Below, one piece after another: positions 50,501-60,129 of a DNA stretch of 64,000 bases. This stretch comes from Chlorobiota bacterium. GTDB taxonomy: Bacteria; Bacteroidota; Bacteroidia; Bacteroidales; F082. The number at the start of each line of letters is the position of its first letter. Position 1 is the first letter of the stretch. The notes below the pieces were generated by a model that had not been told where the DNA came from, made no database searches, and saw only the letters and a program-made list of their open reading frames with translations. The position numbers and the translations under genes were made by a program. The DNA is taken from NCBI GenBank assembly GCA_013151215.1, contig JAADIS010000051.1, positions 12,462 to 76,461 of the forward strand, read 5' to 3'.

Positions 50501-51933
50501 TTGCCACCCTGCTTGGGGGAGAAATGATACTTAGCAGCAAGGAAGGCAAAGGCTCAACATTCTCTATCGTCTTGCCCGTTAAATACAAATCCGAAGAAGG
50601 CACATTGCCTGAAGCAAATAACAAACAAGATGTTTTAGTGCTACCCAGCACTACTGACGAACACACTTTGCGCGATATTTCCAGATTAAAGCCGGAGCAC
50701 CCAAAACAAAAGAAAAAGACCGTCACGGTCAAAGATGACAGGGAGATAATAGAAGATGGCGACAAAGTTGTATTGATAATTGAAGATGACTATAATTTTG
50801 CGAGTGTATTATTAAGCCTAGGCCACGACCACGGCTTTAAGGGCTTGATTGCCATTGATGGCGAAACCGGCATCTATTATGCCGATTATTACAGCCCGAA
50901 GGCAATAATACTTGACATTGGATTACCGGGCATAGACGGATATCAGGTTATGGAAAAACTAAAAATCAATTCAAGGACACGCCATATCCCGGTTCATTTC
51001 ATCTCCGCCGCCGACAGAAATATCGATGCTTTAAAAATGGGAGCAATTGGGTACCTCACAAAACCGGCAAACAAAAATGAAATTGAAGAAGTCTTCGGTA
51101 AAATAGAAGGTATTATCTCGAAACCCGTTAAAAAGCTGCTCATAGTAGAGGACGAGGCAATAATGCGGAAAAGCATTGTCGAGCTTATGAAGGGCGAGAA
51201 CATAAATATAACCGAGATTGAAAAGGGCAGGGAAGCACTGGGGCTTTTGAAAAAAGAGTCCTTCGACTGCATGATACTCGATCTTGGGCTAGAGGACATT
51301 ACCGGCTTCGACTTGCTTGAAAGCCTAAACAAGGACAGCATTGCCACTGAATTGCCAATCGTAATTTATACGGGAAAGGAATTATCAAAAAAAGAAAACG
51401 ACACTCTCCAGAAATATTCACAAAGCATCATCCTGAAAGGGGCGCATTCATTTGAACGTTTACTGGCCGAAACAACCTTGTTTCTGCACCAGGTGGAATC
51501 AAGCTTGCCTGGCGAACAGCGCAAAATGCTGGAAAGCATACATGGGAAAGAAAATGTGCTGGAAGGGAAGAAAATACTTGTTGTTGACGACGACATGCGA
51601 AATGTATTCGCCCTCACAAGCTTGCTGGAAAGCAACAACGCCAGTGTCATTGTCGGTAAAAACGGCAAAGAAGGAATTGAACAGCTAGAGAACAACAGCG
51701 ACATCGACCTTGTTTTGATGGATATTATGATGCCCGAAATGGATGGTTACGAAGCCATGCGAAAGATCCGGAAAGTAAAGAAATGGGGGAAATTACCCAT
51801 AATTGCGCTCACGGCCAAAGCAATGAAGGAAGATAGACAAAAATGTCTTGACGCAGGAGCCAACGAATATTTATCAAAACCTGTTGAGAAAGATAAGTTG
51901 ATCTCGCTGTTGAGAGTATGGTTATACAAATAA
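47539..51933 (+). CDS. Large hybrid sensor kinase (periplasmic sensor, multiple HAMP, GAF, coiled coil, HisKA-HATPase, three REC)
   Basis: Two TMs bracket a periplasmic domain, then HAMP-like repeats, GAF-like domain, FLANMSHELRTPLNSIIVLSQLL, GTGLGLSISRNFA and three REC domains (ILDIGLPGIDGYQ; MILDLGLEDITGFD; LVLMDIMMPEMDGYE). Confidence 0.93.
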   Translation: MEKKYLDYNESNSWERLKHTLKSWKYIGVGKSLLIWFLSISFIPLATVGYINYLKAYQGLTIVADKSLKSSSQLRLRYLTTYFEEVSDLLDITANSESQKSYFKKLLELYKTSGLSAKEFVKSKVWQDFTIKERNDFQNTLKRKDFYNFLFVGLEGDVIFSVKNETILGANILADETYQKTKLSRTTVRAIENKKPYFTDLEVFEPSLGIISGFFVSPITDDNSKITGLIIVQITETEINKMLQLDAGYGETGQAYIVGKDLYLRSTMKYGTEKEVLSTRVVNAKTKLWKDFLIHENDPAYLIEHELKDEGGTNYDTDGTGKFVLGIYRNIDYLEQFGVNWALVEEIEHDEAFANARELSDIVKISFIITILIVLLISVLVTRWFVNPIKQLSSWGKQVAIGKLNSVSIKAPDNEIGDMSSTFNKLVNSLKSYAEVAKSMAKGDFSEKVEIRSDEDVLGISMNQMVESFVSVVNQANKIATGDYSTEIKPRSENDSLGKALFKMTNTLRENAAEIKRQDWLKSGYNQLADSMKGEMSINELSDKILEFYCKYLNAHIGLFYISNNGSLIYSSSYGISKDNKLVKKKIRSGDGIIGQVFKSGKPIIIDDTSEPTLPKIDYGSNQRTPLSYLNFPLTHENETVAVISIGMAEKANEMHIEFIEKSIKDVAITIITLQSHLKVRELLNRTQEQANELEVQQEELRQTNEELQEQTNALKVSEENLQAQKEELKVTNEELEERSKALEIQRDAIRRKNKELELARIEIERKAKDIAQASQYKSEFLANMSHELRTPLNSIIVLSQLLAENKKTHLDNKEMQYAETINSSGNDLLDLINDILDLSKVESGKLDLNIERLYLDDLKQYVSIAFQPLMDKKGLKLEFNINVGKLEFIETDIQRVQQIIKNLYSNAIKFTESGSISLDITYPAKGIELSNSKIDKAKSVIISVTDSGIGIPEEKQKIIFEAFKQADGTTSRKYGGTGLGLSISRNFATLLGGEMILSSKEGKGSTFSIVLPVKYKSEEGTLPEANNKQDVLVLPSTTDEHTLRDISRLKPEHPKQKKKTVTVKDDREIIEDGDKVVLIIEDDYNFASVLLSLGHDHGFKGLIAIDGETGIYYADYYSPKAIILDIGLPGIDGYQVMEKLKINSRTRHIPVHFISAADRNIDALKMGAIGYLTKPANKNEIEEVFGKIEGIISKPVKKLLIVEDEAIMRKSIVELMKGENINITEIEKGREALGLLKKESFDCMILDLGLEDITGFDLLESLNKDSIATELPIVIYTGKELSKKENDTLQKYSQSIILKGAHSFERLLAETTLFLHQVESSLPGEQRKMLESIHGKENVLEGKKILVVDDDMRNVFALTSLLESNNASVIVGKNGKEGIEQLENNSDIDLVLMDIMMPEMDGYEAMRKIRKVKKWGKLPIIALTAKAMKEDRQKCLDAGANEYLSKPVEKDKLISLLRVWLYK

Positions 51934-51980
51934 AGTTTGCACATTTAAAGGTTGTTAGCCGTTAAAGTATCTGAACATAT

Positions 51981-52820
51981 ATGAAGTCCGATAGTGATAA
52001 TACATTGAGGGAGAAAATAGAAATTGATCTGCTGATAGAGGCGGTCAACAGGTTTTACGGCTACGATTTCAGCAATTACAGCAAGGCCCACATCAAAAGA
52101 CGAATGATGGTGTTTCTCGCAAAACACAGGTTTGAGAGCATTTCCGAGATGCAGCACCATGTACTCCACAACCCGCAAGTCTTTGAGGACTTCTTAAACA
52201 ATTTCTCCATTAATGTTACTGAAATGTTTCGGGACCCCGGGTTTTATAGTGAATTCCGGAAACATATAATCCCTACTTTAAAAACCTATCCCTATTTAAA
52301 AATATGGATAGCAGGATGTGCTACCGGCGAAGAGGTTTATTCATTCGCGATCATGCTCAAGGAAGAAGGCTTACTGAGCCGGTCCACAATATATGCCACC
52401 GACTTCAATAGCGAGGCGCTGCAAAAGGCCGGGAAAGCCATTTACAGCATCGACACTATTAAAAGCTATACCGCAAACTATCAGAAATCAGGTGGCAAAT
52501 CCTCGTTCTCCGATTATTATATGGCTAACTACAATTCTGTTATTATTGACAAATCGCTTAAGGTGAATGTGGTTTTTGCCGAGCACAACCTGGTTACCGA
52601 CGGGGTTTTTACCGAGGCAAACCTAATAGTATGCCGCAACGTCCTAATCTATTTCAATCGCGAACTGCAAGACAAGGTCCTAGCCTTGTTCAACGACTCG
52701 CTGATCACCGGCGGCTTTCTTGCCTTGGGCACCAAGGAAACAATACAGTTCTCCACAATAGCAAATAAATATTCAATAGTGAGCAAGGAAAATAAAATAT
52801 ACAAGAAATCGATTATATAA
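51981..52820 (+). CDS. CheR-type protein-glutamate O-methyltransferase
   Basis: FLNNFSINVTEMFRDPGFYSEFRKHIIP, LKIWIAGCATGEEVYSFAIMLKEEG, ADLIVCRNVLIYF-type motif. Confidence 0.95.
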   Translation: MKSDSDNTLREKIEIDLLIEAVNRFYGYDFSNYSKAHIKRRMMVFLAKHRFESISEMQHHVLHNPQVFEDFLNNFSINVTEMFRDPGFYSEFRKHIIPTLKTYPYLKIWIAGCATGEEVYSFAIMLKEEGLLSRSTIYATDFNSEALQKAGKAIYSIDTIKSYTANYQKSGGKSSFSDYYMANYNSVIIDKSLKVNVVFAEHNLVTDGVFTEANLIVCRNVLIYFNRELQDKVLALFNDSLITGGFLALGTKETIQFSTIANKYSIVSKENKIYKKSII

Positions 52821-52821
52821 A

Positions 52822-53406
52822 GTGTATAAGGCAGTAGTTATAGGAGCCTCGGCAGGAGGAATGTATGCAATAAAAACATTATTGGCCTCCCTGCCCGGGA
52901 ATTTCAAGATCCCAATTATTATCGTTCAACACCTGGCGCCCGATTCCGACAACTACCTTGTTGAATTTTTAGACAAAAACACCGGCTTAACAGTAAAGGA
53001 AGCAGATGAAAAGGAGGTCGTGCAAAGTGGATTTGTTTATGTTTGCCCACCGAATTATCATATATTGGTAGAGGAGAACATGAGCCTCTCACTGTCAGCA
53101 GACGAAAAAGTGAATTATTCGCGCCCCTCGATAGATGTCTTGTTTTATTCGGCAGCCGATGCATTCCAGGAAAGCCTGATAGGCATTGTGCTGACAGGAG
53201 CCAACGATGATGGCGCCAGAGGCCTTTTCTATATCAAGAAGAAAGGCGGGCTAGGAATTGTACAAAACCCATCGGAAGCCGAATCGCCGCAAATGCCAAC
53301 GGCAGCAATTTTAGAGGCAAACCCCGACCATGTCCTTGAGATTCGGCAAATAAGCAAGTTACTTTTGCAGCTCGCAAATAAAAATCAAGACAAAAACAGC
53401 TTATAA
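52822..53406 (+). CDS. CheB-type methylesterase domain protein (no receiver domain)
   Basis: VIGASAGGMYAIKTLLASLP, IIIVQHLAPDSDNYLVEFLDKNT, VLTGANDDGARGLFYIKKKGGLGIVQNPSEAESPQMPTAAI; GTG start. Confidence 0.93.
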   Translation: MYKAVVIGASAGGMYAIKTLLASLPGNFKIPIIIVQHLAPDSDNYLVEFLDKNTGLTVKEADEKEVVQSGFVYVCPPNYHILVEENMSLSLSADEKVNYSRPSIDVLFYSAADAFQESLIGIVLTGANDDGARGLFYIKKKGGLGIVQNPSEAESPQMPTAAILEANPDHVLEIRQISKLLLQLANKNQDKNSL

Positions 53407-54629
53407 TAAAAATAAACCAATGTAAATGCCACAAAAAACATTATCCCGATCCACGATAATGTCTTAAGCCAAACCGGAGGCCTTGCCTCCAGGGGCATGT
53501 GCCTGTCGGTTACGACTTTATAATTCAACCATGCCAAAACCGGTGCGGTTATAAAAGACAAGGTAGTTGCAAGATTAACCATAAAGGCCATGGACCTGGC
53601 CATAAAAACTATTATCAGGGAAGTGCCGGCAATCATAATAAAAATCCATAAGAAAGTAAGATCCCTCTTCACCTCCCTACCTGAATTGAAGAGGTTCTTA
53701 AATACAGGGGTCAATACCCGCGGATAGGCATCCAAGACCGTTATGGTAGTGCTGAACATTGTGGTAAACGCAGCCAGCGATATTATCCAATACGACCAGC
53801 TACCTATACTGCTGGTGTACATATTGATAAGCTGTGAGGCGAAAACCGTACCTTTTGGCGAAAACTGTTCTCCGGTCCCCCACATAACCATAGCCCCAAG
53901 CAACACAAAACCAATGGCAAGCACAGCTGTGCTTATATAACCGATCCTGAACTCAATAAGGGCATTCCTAAGGCCAGGCCTATATCCCAATTGCTTATTT
54001 TTTGCGACCCCCCACACTGACGACCAAACAGATACATCAATCGGGGCAGGCATCCACCCAACAAACGCTATAAGAAAGAAAATATCAGCCGACCGCGTCC
54101 ATGTAAAGTGCATCATCGCATCAGGTTTAACTACCTTGTCAATGCCCAAGGCGGCAAAAACAGCCACTATCGTCGAAACCGAGAGCAATACAATTATAAA
54201 CTTTATAAACTTGTCGAGAAGTGAATATTTACCATAAATCAATATTATCGCCGATATAATTAATATAATGATACTCAGTATGTTAATACTGATGTCTATA
54301 TTTAGGATATTTGCCAGGAGCCCGACAGTTACAACCGTGACTGCCGCCTGTATAATAAACATGGAGCCAATTGTCAGCAAGGAAAAAAGTACCACTGCCC
54401 ACTTCCCAACTCTCGCATACCCATCAACAAGGCTGTTGCCGGTGGCATTTGCATAACGTGCGCCATATTCAAAAAACGGGTATTTTAAGACATTCGCCAA
54501 AATCAACACCCATATCAGATCGTAGTTAAACAGTGCGCCCGCTTTTGTTGATTGCACCAGGTGCGACACGCCTATTGCAGCTCCTGCATACAATAAACCG
54601 GGCCCCAGAATTCGTAAAATTTTTCTCAT
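53385..54629 (-). CDS. Nramp-related divalent metal transporter-like protein
   Basis: GPGLLYAGAAIGVSHLVQSTKAGALFNYDLIWVLILANVLKYPFFEYGARYANATGNSLVDGYA; about 11 TMs; overall Nramp layout. Confidence 0.8.
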   Translation of the reverse strand: MRKILRILGPGLLYAGAAIGVSHLVQSTKAGALFNYDLIWVLILANVLKYPFFEYGARYANATGNSLVDGYARVGKWAVVLFSLLTIGSMFIIQAAVTVVTVGLLANILNIDISINILSIIILIISAIILIYGKYSLLDKFIKFIIVLLSVSTIVAVFAALGIDKVVKPDAMMHFTWTRSADIFFLIAFVGWMPAPIDVSVWSSVWGVAKNKQLGYRPGLRNALIEFRIGYISTAVLAIGFVLLGAMVMWGTGEQFSPKGTVFASQLINMYTSSIGSWSYWIISLAAFTTMFSTTITVLDAYPRVLTPVFKNLFNSGREVKRDLTFLWIFIMIAGTSLIIVFMARSMAFMVNLATTLSFITAPVLAWLNYKVVTDRHMPLEARPPVWLKTLSWIGIMFFVAFTLVYFYYKLFLS

Positions 54630-54633
54630 TTGC

Positions 54634-57600
54634 TTAACTTTTGGTTTTAATAAGTTTTTTCATGCGTCTTTTCTCTTTCCTCTGCTCCTTTGAGTTATGC
54701 CACATAGTGGACAAAATCCCGCTTAGCAAACTCTTCCACATATAATTCAGGAAGGATCTTTCACTGTCGCGGCCAAAATATACCAAACCCTCCCTGGTAT
54801 TCCCAAATAAGCGGGGATTATTCGACTTAATCAACAGGTCGTTAACAAGGAACTTGAAAAACGGTGAGGCAATACCCTTTGTCATTGTTGCTTTTTCCCT
54901 GTCGTACAAACCAATCCTCAGCTTTTTGTATTTAAATTTGATTTTGCCTTTGGAAATACTGTCGTTAGCATAAATACCGCTAATATCAAATGACCCGCGC
55001 CCCTTAATTATTGAAATACCAAACAAGTTTTCCGTCATCGAGTTGAATATCTTAAAGTCCATCGGCTCAGTCTTCCCCGAAAAACTAAAAGTATTAGAAG
55101 CATCCAGCGGAACCAATATCCGGGCATCTAATCTTGCTTGCCCCATCAACATAGTATTAAGGTTAATCTCTATCTCGTGGTCCGGAAGCATCATCGAGTC
55201 AAGGTTGGTGAGCTTGGTGGCTATCAAATTTAGCTTATCAAAGTAAACTTCGCCAGGAATGCTTGACTTATTTACATATTCGCCATATAGTATTTTAGCA
55301 TCATGCACATTTATCGTATCAATATAAAACCCGGGCTTGATGAGCTTGACCAGCTCGGCAGGCATCGGTTTTCTAACACCATGCTTAATTTCGTACTTCT
55401 TATCCCTGTGGACAGTAGCATTGAGGTTATTAAGGTCGATTTTGCCAAGTAAGTATTTTCGGTCATTTATAAAAGAAAACAGGTTTAAATCGCTCACGAC
55501 AACTTTTCCCCCACGTATTATGAACATATCCGTTTGATGTGAGGCACGTTGAAAGAATTCTTGCATATCTAGGTTAGGAAGTATGCTAAATGTATCGATG
55601 ACAAGAGAGTTATTAACGAAATCAAAGTTTATCAATCCACTTTTCAACGTATATAATCCTCTATCAATCAGTATATTATTGTCTTTTAGGTCAAGGGTGA
55701 GCAGATTGGGCAACTTCTGCGCAGTATCGTTCAGGCTAAAAACAGCATTCCTGACCTTCAAATCAAAATCATTTAGGCCGAAATCATCCGGAACAGTATC
55801 CAAGGGTCTAGTCAGCCGCAGGGCTGAATTATTGAATTCGGCGTACTCAACAAAGAAATCATCATCGATTTGCTCAATAAAGCCCACAACATCAAGTGGT
55901 TTAGTCAGCCGCTTGCTTTTTCCACCGGAAGAATACTGCTCAAACTTTAACGAATCGGTAATTAGCTTTCGCATTTTTAGCCTGGGCTCATTAAAGTTTA
56001 TGAGCAATGCATCATAAATATTCAATTTTGGGACTTGCAAGCTAAATCCGTCGGTACTGTCCGTGAGGGCTTTGGTAAAACTGATGCCCGAAGCCGCAAT
56101 GTCGTCATTCCTCATTTTTGTATCGACGTGATTTATCCTTAGTTGAAGTTTTTCATGCTCGTTAACCAGTATAAAATTCTTGAGGTGGATATCAAGCTCA
56201 TCCAATCTCGAATTATCAGACAGCGGCTCCCAGCTAATATCGGCATTCCCGATGCTATACGAGACGGGCATGTTATTGTTCTGCCCAAGTATTTCCGCGC
56301 TAAGGCCATTAATATCCAACATATTGAATTTAAACACCTCGGATTCATTAAAATTAACTTTGTGAGAATTATTATTCTCGGTTTTTTCCATAAAACCAAT
56401 TTTAAGATGAGGTTTGTCCAAAACCAGTTTATTGAAATGCAATTTATTGTTTTGCAGAAAATCAAGAACGGCGATTTGCTCAATTCCCAGCTTCTCGATT
56501 TCAATTAGCCCGTTTAAATCCGCAATACTTTCATTTTTAAAATCATCAATCTTAAAGCCAACTTTTTTCAGCACCAAGCTGGAGTCGGAACTATTGTAAT
56601 TTATATCAGCAACATCGAATTTATAATTTTCATCGCTATAAGCGAACTTTTTTATATCGCCCACAAAATTCAAGCGGGCAATATCAGACAAGTCAAAATC
56701 CTTAGCTTGTCGAAGGTCGTAGATTCCGATGTTAAAACCAGCATAAACTTTTTTAATAGTGTTTTCGTCGCGCAAAGTGAAGTTTATTTCCCCATCGGAA
56801 AAATCAAGCTCCTTTATATAAATTGAGAATGGCAATAATTTTTTAAACGGTTCTTTATCGGCCACAGCGGAATCGTTTTTCAAGCTATAATCTATGTTAA
56901 GATTCCGGATTTCCAATTTTTTGGCCGTAACAACCTCATCGTTCAGTAATCTTGAGATACTAGTATGCCTTAAAAGCAGATCTTCCCAGCCCACTATCGC
57001 ATATTCTTCGGCATCGGAGCCATTAACGGATTTTATGATTCCATTTTCCACGAGCAAATCATTATTGCTGAAGCATGTTGATTTAGCCGAAAAATAAAAT
57101 CCTTTTTCATCATCTCGTATGCTCAACAAGGAAGAGCTCCAATAAAGCGAATCGGATCCCCCGAGTTTAATATCGCTATTAACCGTTATATCCCCGGCAA
57201 ACACAATTCCGGCATTTATTCCTTCGCCCTTTAGGGCAAGACCATTTTCACCAATCAGATTCAAATCGGCATTAAGAAATTCAATGTCCTTTATTGCTAG
57301 GCTGTTTAATATTTTATTACTGTTTATATTTGTTTTTATTTTCTGTTTCGAGTCCGTGAGCCTTAGGTTAAAACCGGGGCCATACAATTTAACCGAAATA
57401 TGGCTCTTTCGGGCCTTAATAAGTCGCTCAAGATCTAAACCATCAATATCCATGCTATTACAGCTCATCGCATTGCCATATTTTTCATCATGCAATTGAA
57501 TGTTGTTCAGTGTCAATCTAGAATTCATAAATGAATAATTAATATCGCCGGATGATAAGCTCAACATAGTATCAATGGCGACATTCTTTATTTTTAGGAT

Positions 57601-58713
57601 AAAATTCTTGAAATCGGGGAAAAACACGGTTTCAAAGTTCGAGGAATCAATACTCAGCTTATCCATATCAACTGATATCCCACTAAATGCCAATACCTTA
57701 TGCCCAGCATCATCAAAGCCGTCAACATTGATGTTATCCAGCATCAACTTATCGACCTTGAAAGTCCTCAATAGTGCAATAAGCTCAGTGCTTATTTGAC
57801 GGCTGGAAGGCTTTGAGCTCCCTGAACCTCTAAACGGATAGATCCCGAAATATGCTGAATCCATGCTCACAGCGTTCAAGCCAAGGCTTCCAAGGTTGCC
57901 CAATTCATATAGACTGATGCCATCCAGCGACAGCTTATTAACATAGAGCTTATCAAGAACCCCGCTTCCATTTGAGGATATTGAAAGCTTTGATACAATT
58001 AAGTTTTCGGCTTCTGAGTCGAATTCGATATTGCCGACTTTCAAAACCCTATTGTTCTCCAGTTTTCTGAACACCTTAGACGCATCGATAACAATTCGTT
58101 TGGAGTACAGGAATGAATTCGTATCGAAATGCAAGGTGTTGGACACAGTGCTGAAGTCATGAAGCCTAAGCCAAAAATCGGCAGAGGCCTCGATAAAACC
58201 TAAGGTATCCGACTGCAGCTCTATACGCCCATATTCAACTTCTAGCATACCCAGCTCAACTTTGATCAGCGGGCTCAGGTCCAAACTTGATAGTAACTCA
58301 AGTTGTTTCTTGATGCTTAGGGCAGTATCCTTGACAGTTAAATGGCTAAAAACAAATTTTGGCTGTGCCGTCAGAACCTTACTTGCCTTAATATAACGGG
58401 CGCTCAACAATTTCCATAAGCTAAACTCACTTATCACGACACTGTCGAAAGACAAGCTTTGAAGCTGGGATGTGTTCTCGCGCTCGTAGATCGTGTCGTT
58501 AACCAACAGGGCAAGCTTAAAAACTTTAAAGCTTCTTTTAAAAGGATGATAATCTACGCTTCCTATGCTCAAGCTCATCTGCGCTTTCGAGATGGAATCA
58601 ACACTTTTAATAAGGAGATATTTTAAAATAGCGGAATGATTTAACCAAATAGCAGCAAAGGCAACAATCAAAAAAGTTGCTGACACTATCATTATTTTAC
58701 TGCTTTTCTTCAA
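54634..58713 (-). CDS. Giant AsmA/DUF748-like membrane-anchored protein (1359 aa)
   Basis: Single N-terminal TM then long repetitive beta-rich sequence; C-terminal GRGSFDISGIYANDSISKGKIKFKYKKLRIGLYDREK and TPMDFKIFNSMTENL-type segment as in AsmA-like proteins. Confidence 0.65.
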   Translation of the reverse strand: MKKSSKIMIVSATFLIVAFAAIWLNHSAILKYLLIKSVDSISKAQMSLSIGSVDYHPFKRSFKVFKLALLVNDTIYERENTSQLQSLSFDSVVISEFSLWKLLSARYIKASKVLTAQPKFVFSHLTVKDTALSIKKQLELLSSLDLSPLIKVELGMLEVEYGRIELQSDTLGFIEASADFWLRLHDFSTVSNTLHFDTNSFLYSKRIVIDASKVFRKLENNRVLKVGNIEFDSEAENLIVSKLSISSNGSGVLDKLYVNKLSLDGISLYELGNLGSLGLNAVSMDSAYFGIYPFRGSGSSKPSSRQISTELIALLRTFKVDKLMLDNINVDGFDDAGHKVLAFSGISVDMDKLSIDSSNFETVFFPDFKNFILKIKNVAIDTMLSLSSGDINYSFMNSRLTLNNIQLHDEKYGNAMSCNSMDIDGLDLERLIKARKSHISVKLYGPGFNLRLTDSKQKIKTNINSNKILNSLAIKDIEFLNADLNLIGENGLALKGEGINAGIVFAGDITVNSDIKLGGSDSLYWSSSLLSIRDDEKGFYFSAKSTCFSNNDLLVENGIIKSVNGSDAEEYAIVGWEDLLLRHTSISRLLNDEVVTAKKLEIRNLNIDYSLKNDSAVADKEPFKKLLPFSIYIKELDFSDGEINFTLRDENTIKKVYAGFNIGIYDLRQAKDFDLSDIARLNFVGDIKKFAYSDENYKFDVADINYNSSDSSLVLKKVGFKIDDFKNESIADLNGLIEIEKLGIEQIAVLDFLQNNKLHFNKLVLDKPHLKIGFMEKTENNNSHKVNFNESEVFKFNMLDINGLSAEILGQNNNMPVSYSIGNADISWEPLSDNSRLDELDIHLKNFILVNEHEKLQLRINHVDTKMRNDDIAASGISFTKALTDSTDGFSLQVPKLNIYDALLINFNEPRLKMRKLITDSLKFEQYSSGGKSKRLTKPLDVVGFIEQIDDDFFVEYAEFNNSALRLTRPLDTVPDDFGLNDFDLKVRNAVFSLNDTAQKLPNLLTLDLKDNNILIDRGLYTLKSGLINFDFVNNSLVIDTFSILPNLDMQEFFQRASHQTDMFIIRGGKVVVSDLNLFSFINDRKYLLGKIDLNNLNATVHRDKKYEIKHGVRKPMPAELVKLIKPGFYIDTINVHDAKILYGEYVNKSSIPGEVYFDKLNLIATKLTNLDSMMLPDHEIEINLNTMLMGQARLDARILVPLDASNTFSFSGKTEPMDFKIFNSMTENLFGISIIKGRGSFDISGIYANDSISKGKIKFKYKKLRIGLYDREKATMTKGIASPFFKFLVNDLLIKSNNPRLFGNTREGLVYFGRDSERSFLNYMWKSLLSGILSTMWHNSKEQRKEKRRMKKLIKTKS

Positions 58714-59718
58714 CTAATTAGTTTTTATAATATCTAAATACACCGGCAAATGGTCGCTAAACCCTCCATGATAGCTAAAACCGATATTGGTTCGAAACGG
58801 TTTTTTCCCGAGATATTTTTCATCCACCTCCATCAACCAATCCGCATCAAATACCTTTAAACCACTCTTGGCGATTTTTAGCCCACCATTATCAGTCATC
58901 AATTCCTCGGAGACTAACATTTGGTCAAAAGTAAACCAATCTTCCTTAAACTTAACGGTTCCGTCCGAATTATCATATCGGGATGCCGAAGATAGGTTGT
59001 GCAAGCGGGAACCTGCGCATAAATTCCTCAAGCTCCGGTCAGAAGGCTGATCGTTGAAATCGCCCATTATAATGATGCTGGCCGATGGATCCCCGCTTAA
59101 TATGGAGTCGGTTTTGCTTTTAAGCAAGCTGGAGAACATCATCCGCAAAGGAGCCGACTCGGCAACACCCCTATACCTTGAAGTCCAATGATTTACAAAA
59201 ATATGTACTGTGTCGGAAGCAATAATACCTTTAACATATAGTATATTCCTGGTCCTGATTTTAATTGAATCTTCCACAAGGTAAAACGGTTGGGCATGAA
59301 TAGGCATAAATTTGGACGAATATATCAGGGCTACATCAATACCCCTCTTGTCAGGGGAATCGAAATGAACATAATTATAATTCTTGGCTTTTAACGGACT
59401 TGCATATAACAGGTGTTTTAAGACATTCTCGTTTTCAATTTCACAAATACCGGCAAGGCAGATGCCGTCCCAGCCGGCAATATTTTGAAATACTTTATAG
59501 AGTTGCCTTGTCTTGGCTTCATATTTTTTCATTGTCCAATGATAATCCCCCGCGGCAGTGAATTCATTATACGACAGCAGCGAATCGGGGAAACAATCGA
59601 AATAATTCTCCAGATTATAAAACACTATCCTATAAGCTTCCCCTTCGCCATTCTTTTGGCCAAACAATTGACCACCCCCTAAAACAAGCAACACATATAA
59701 GGTTGCCACAGGTTTCAT
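58714..59718 (-). CDS. Endonuclease/exonuclease/phosphatase family protein, secreted
   Basis: FYNLENYFDCFPDS, GICEIENENVLKHLL, IIIMGDFNDQPSDRSL, GGFSDHLPVYLDI; ATG at 59718 gives a signal peptide. Confidence 0.9.
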   Translation of the reverse strand: MKPVATLYVLLVLGGGQLFGQKNGEGEAYRIVFYNLENYFDCFPDSLLSYNEFTAAGDYHWTMKKYEAKTRQLYKVFQNIAGWDGICLAGICEIENENVLKHLLYASPLKAKNYNYVHFDSPDKRGIDVALIYSSKFMPIHAQPFYLVEDSIKIRTRNILYVKGIIASDTVHIFVNHWTSRYRGVAESAPLRMMFSSLLKSKTDSILSGDPSASIIIMGDFNDQPSDRSLRNLCAGSRLHNLSSASRYDNSDGTVKFKEDWFTFDQMLVSEELMTDNGGLKIAKSGLKVFDADWLMEVDEKYLGKKPFRTNIGFSYHGGFSDHLPVYLDIIKTN

Positions 59719-60081
59719 AAAAATAAGCACCTTAGTCCTCACAATAGAATTTTGAACATAAAAATACACATTTTATGCTTACACTATAACGGCTGCCCAA
59801 TATTGTCCGATTTTTTTCTCAAGGGGATTTTTTATTGTTCGTCGAGGAAATGAGCGGTGATAATCAACTTTCAGGCCACCTGCTATCCCCTTAGATTATA
59901 AAGTCGTTCATTTTACGAAAATAATAATTTACCGAACCGGGCTTTTGAAATAAATAATTTTGCATTTTAGCAGCAAAATAAATTATAAACAAGAACATCG
60001 AAATTTTTGTATTTTTATGACTTAAATGCCGACAAGTTTAGTCATTTTGATATTTTTTTTAAAAAAATGATAAAAAAATGC

Positions 60082-60117
60082 GTTTAGGGGGTATAAAAAT
60101 AAAAACTTTGGGTACTA
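60082..60117 (+). promoter_or_regulatory. Candidate promoter region of the ECF sigma operon
   Basis: Short G-rich island in AT-rich leader (gtttagggggtataaaaataaaaactttgggta) immediately upstream of the ECF sigma gene; inferred from position only. Confidence 0.25.
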
Positions 60118-60129
60118 ATAGATAGAACA

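Noticed and set aside
50229-50765. 178-aa minus-strand ORF inside the giant kinase gene
   Set aside because: Antisense of HATPase coding sequence; Ser/Leu-rich low-information translation.
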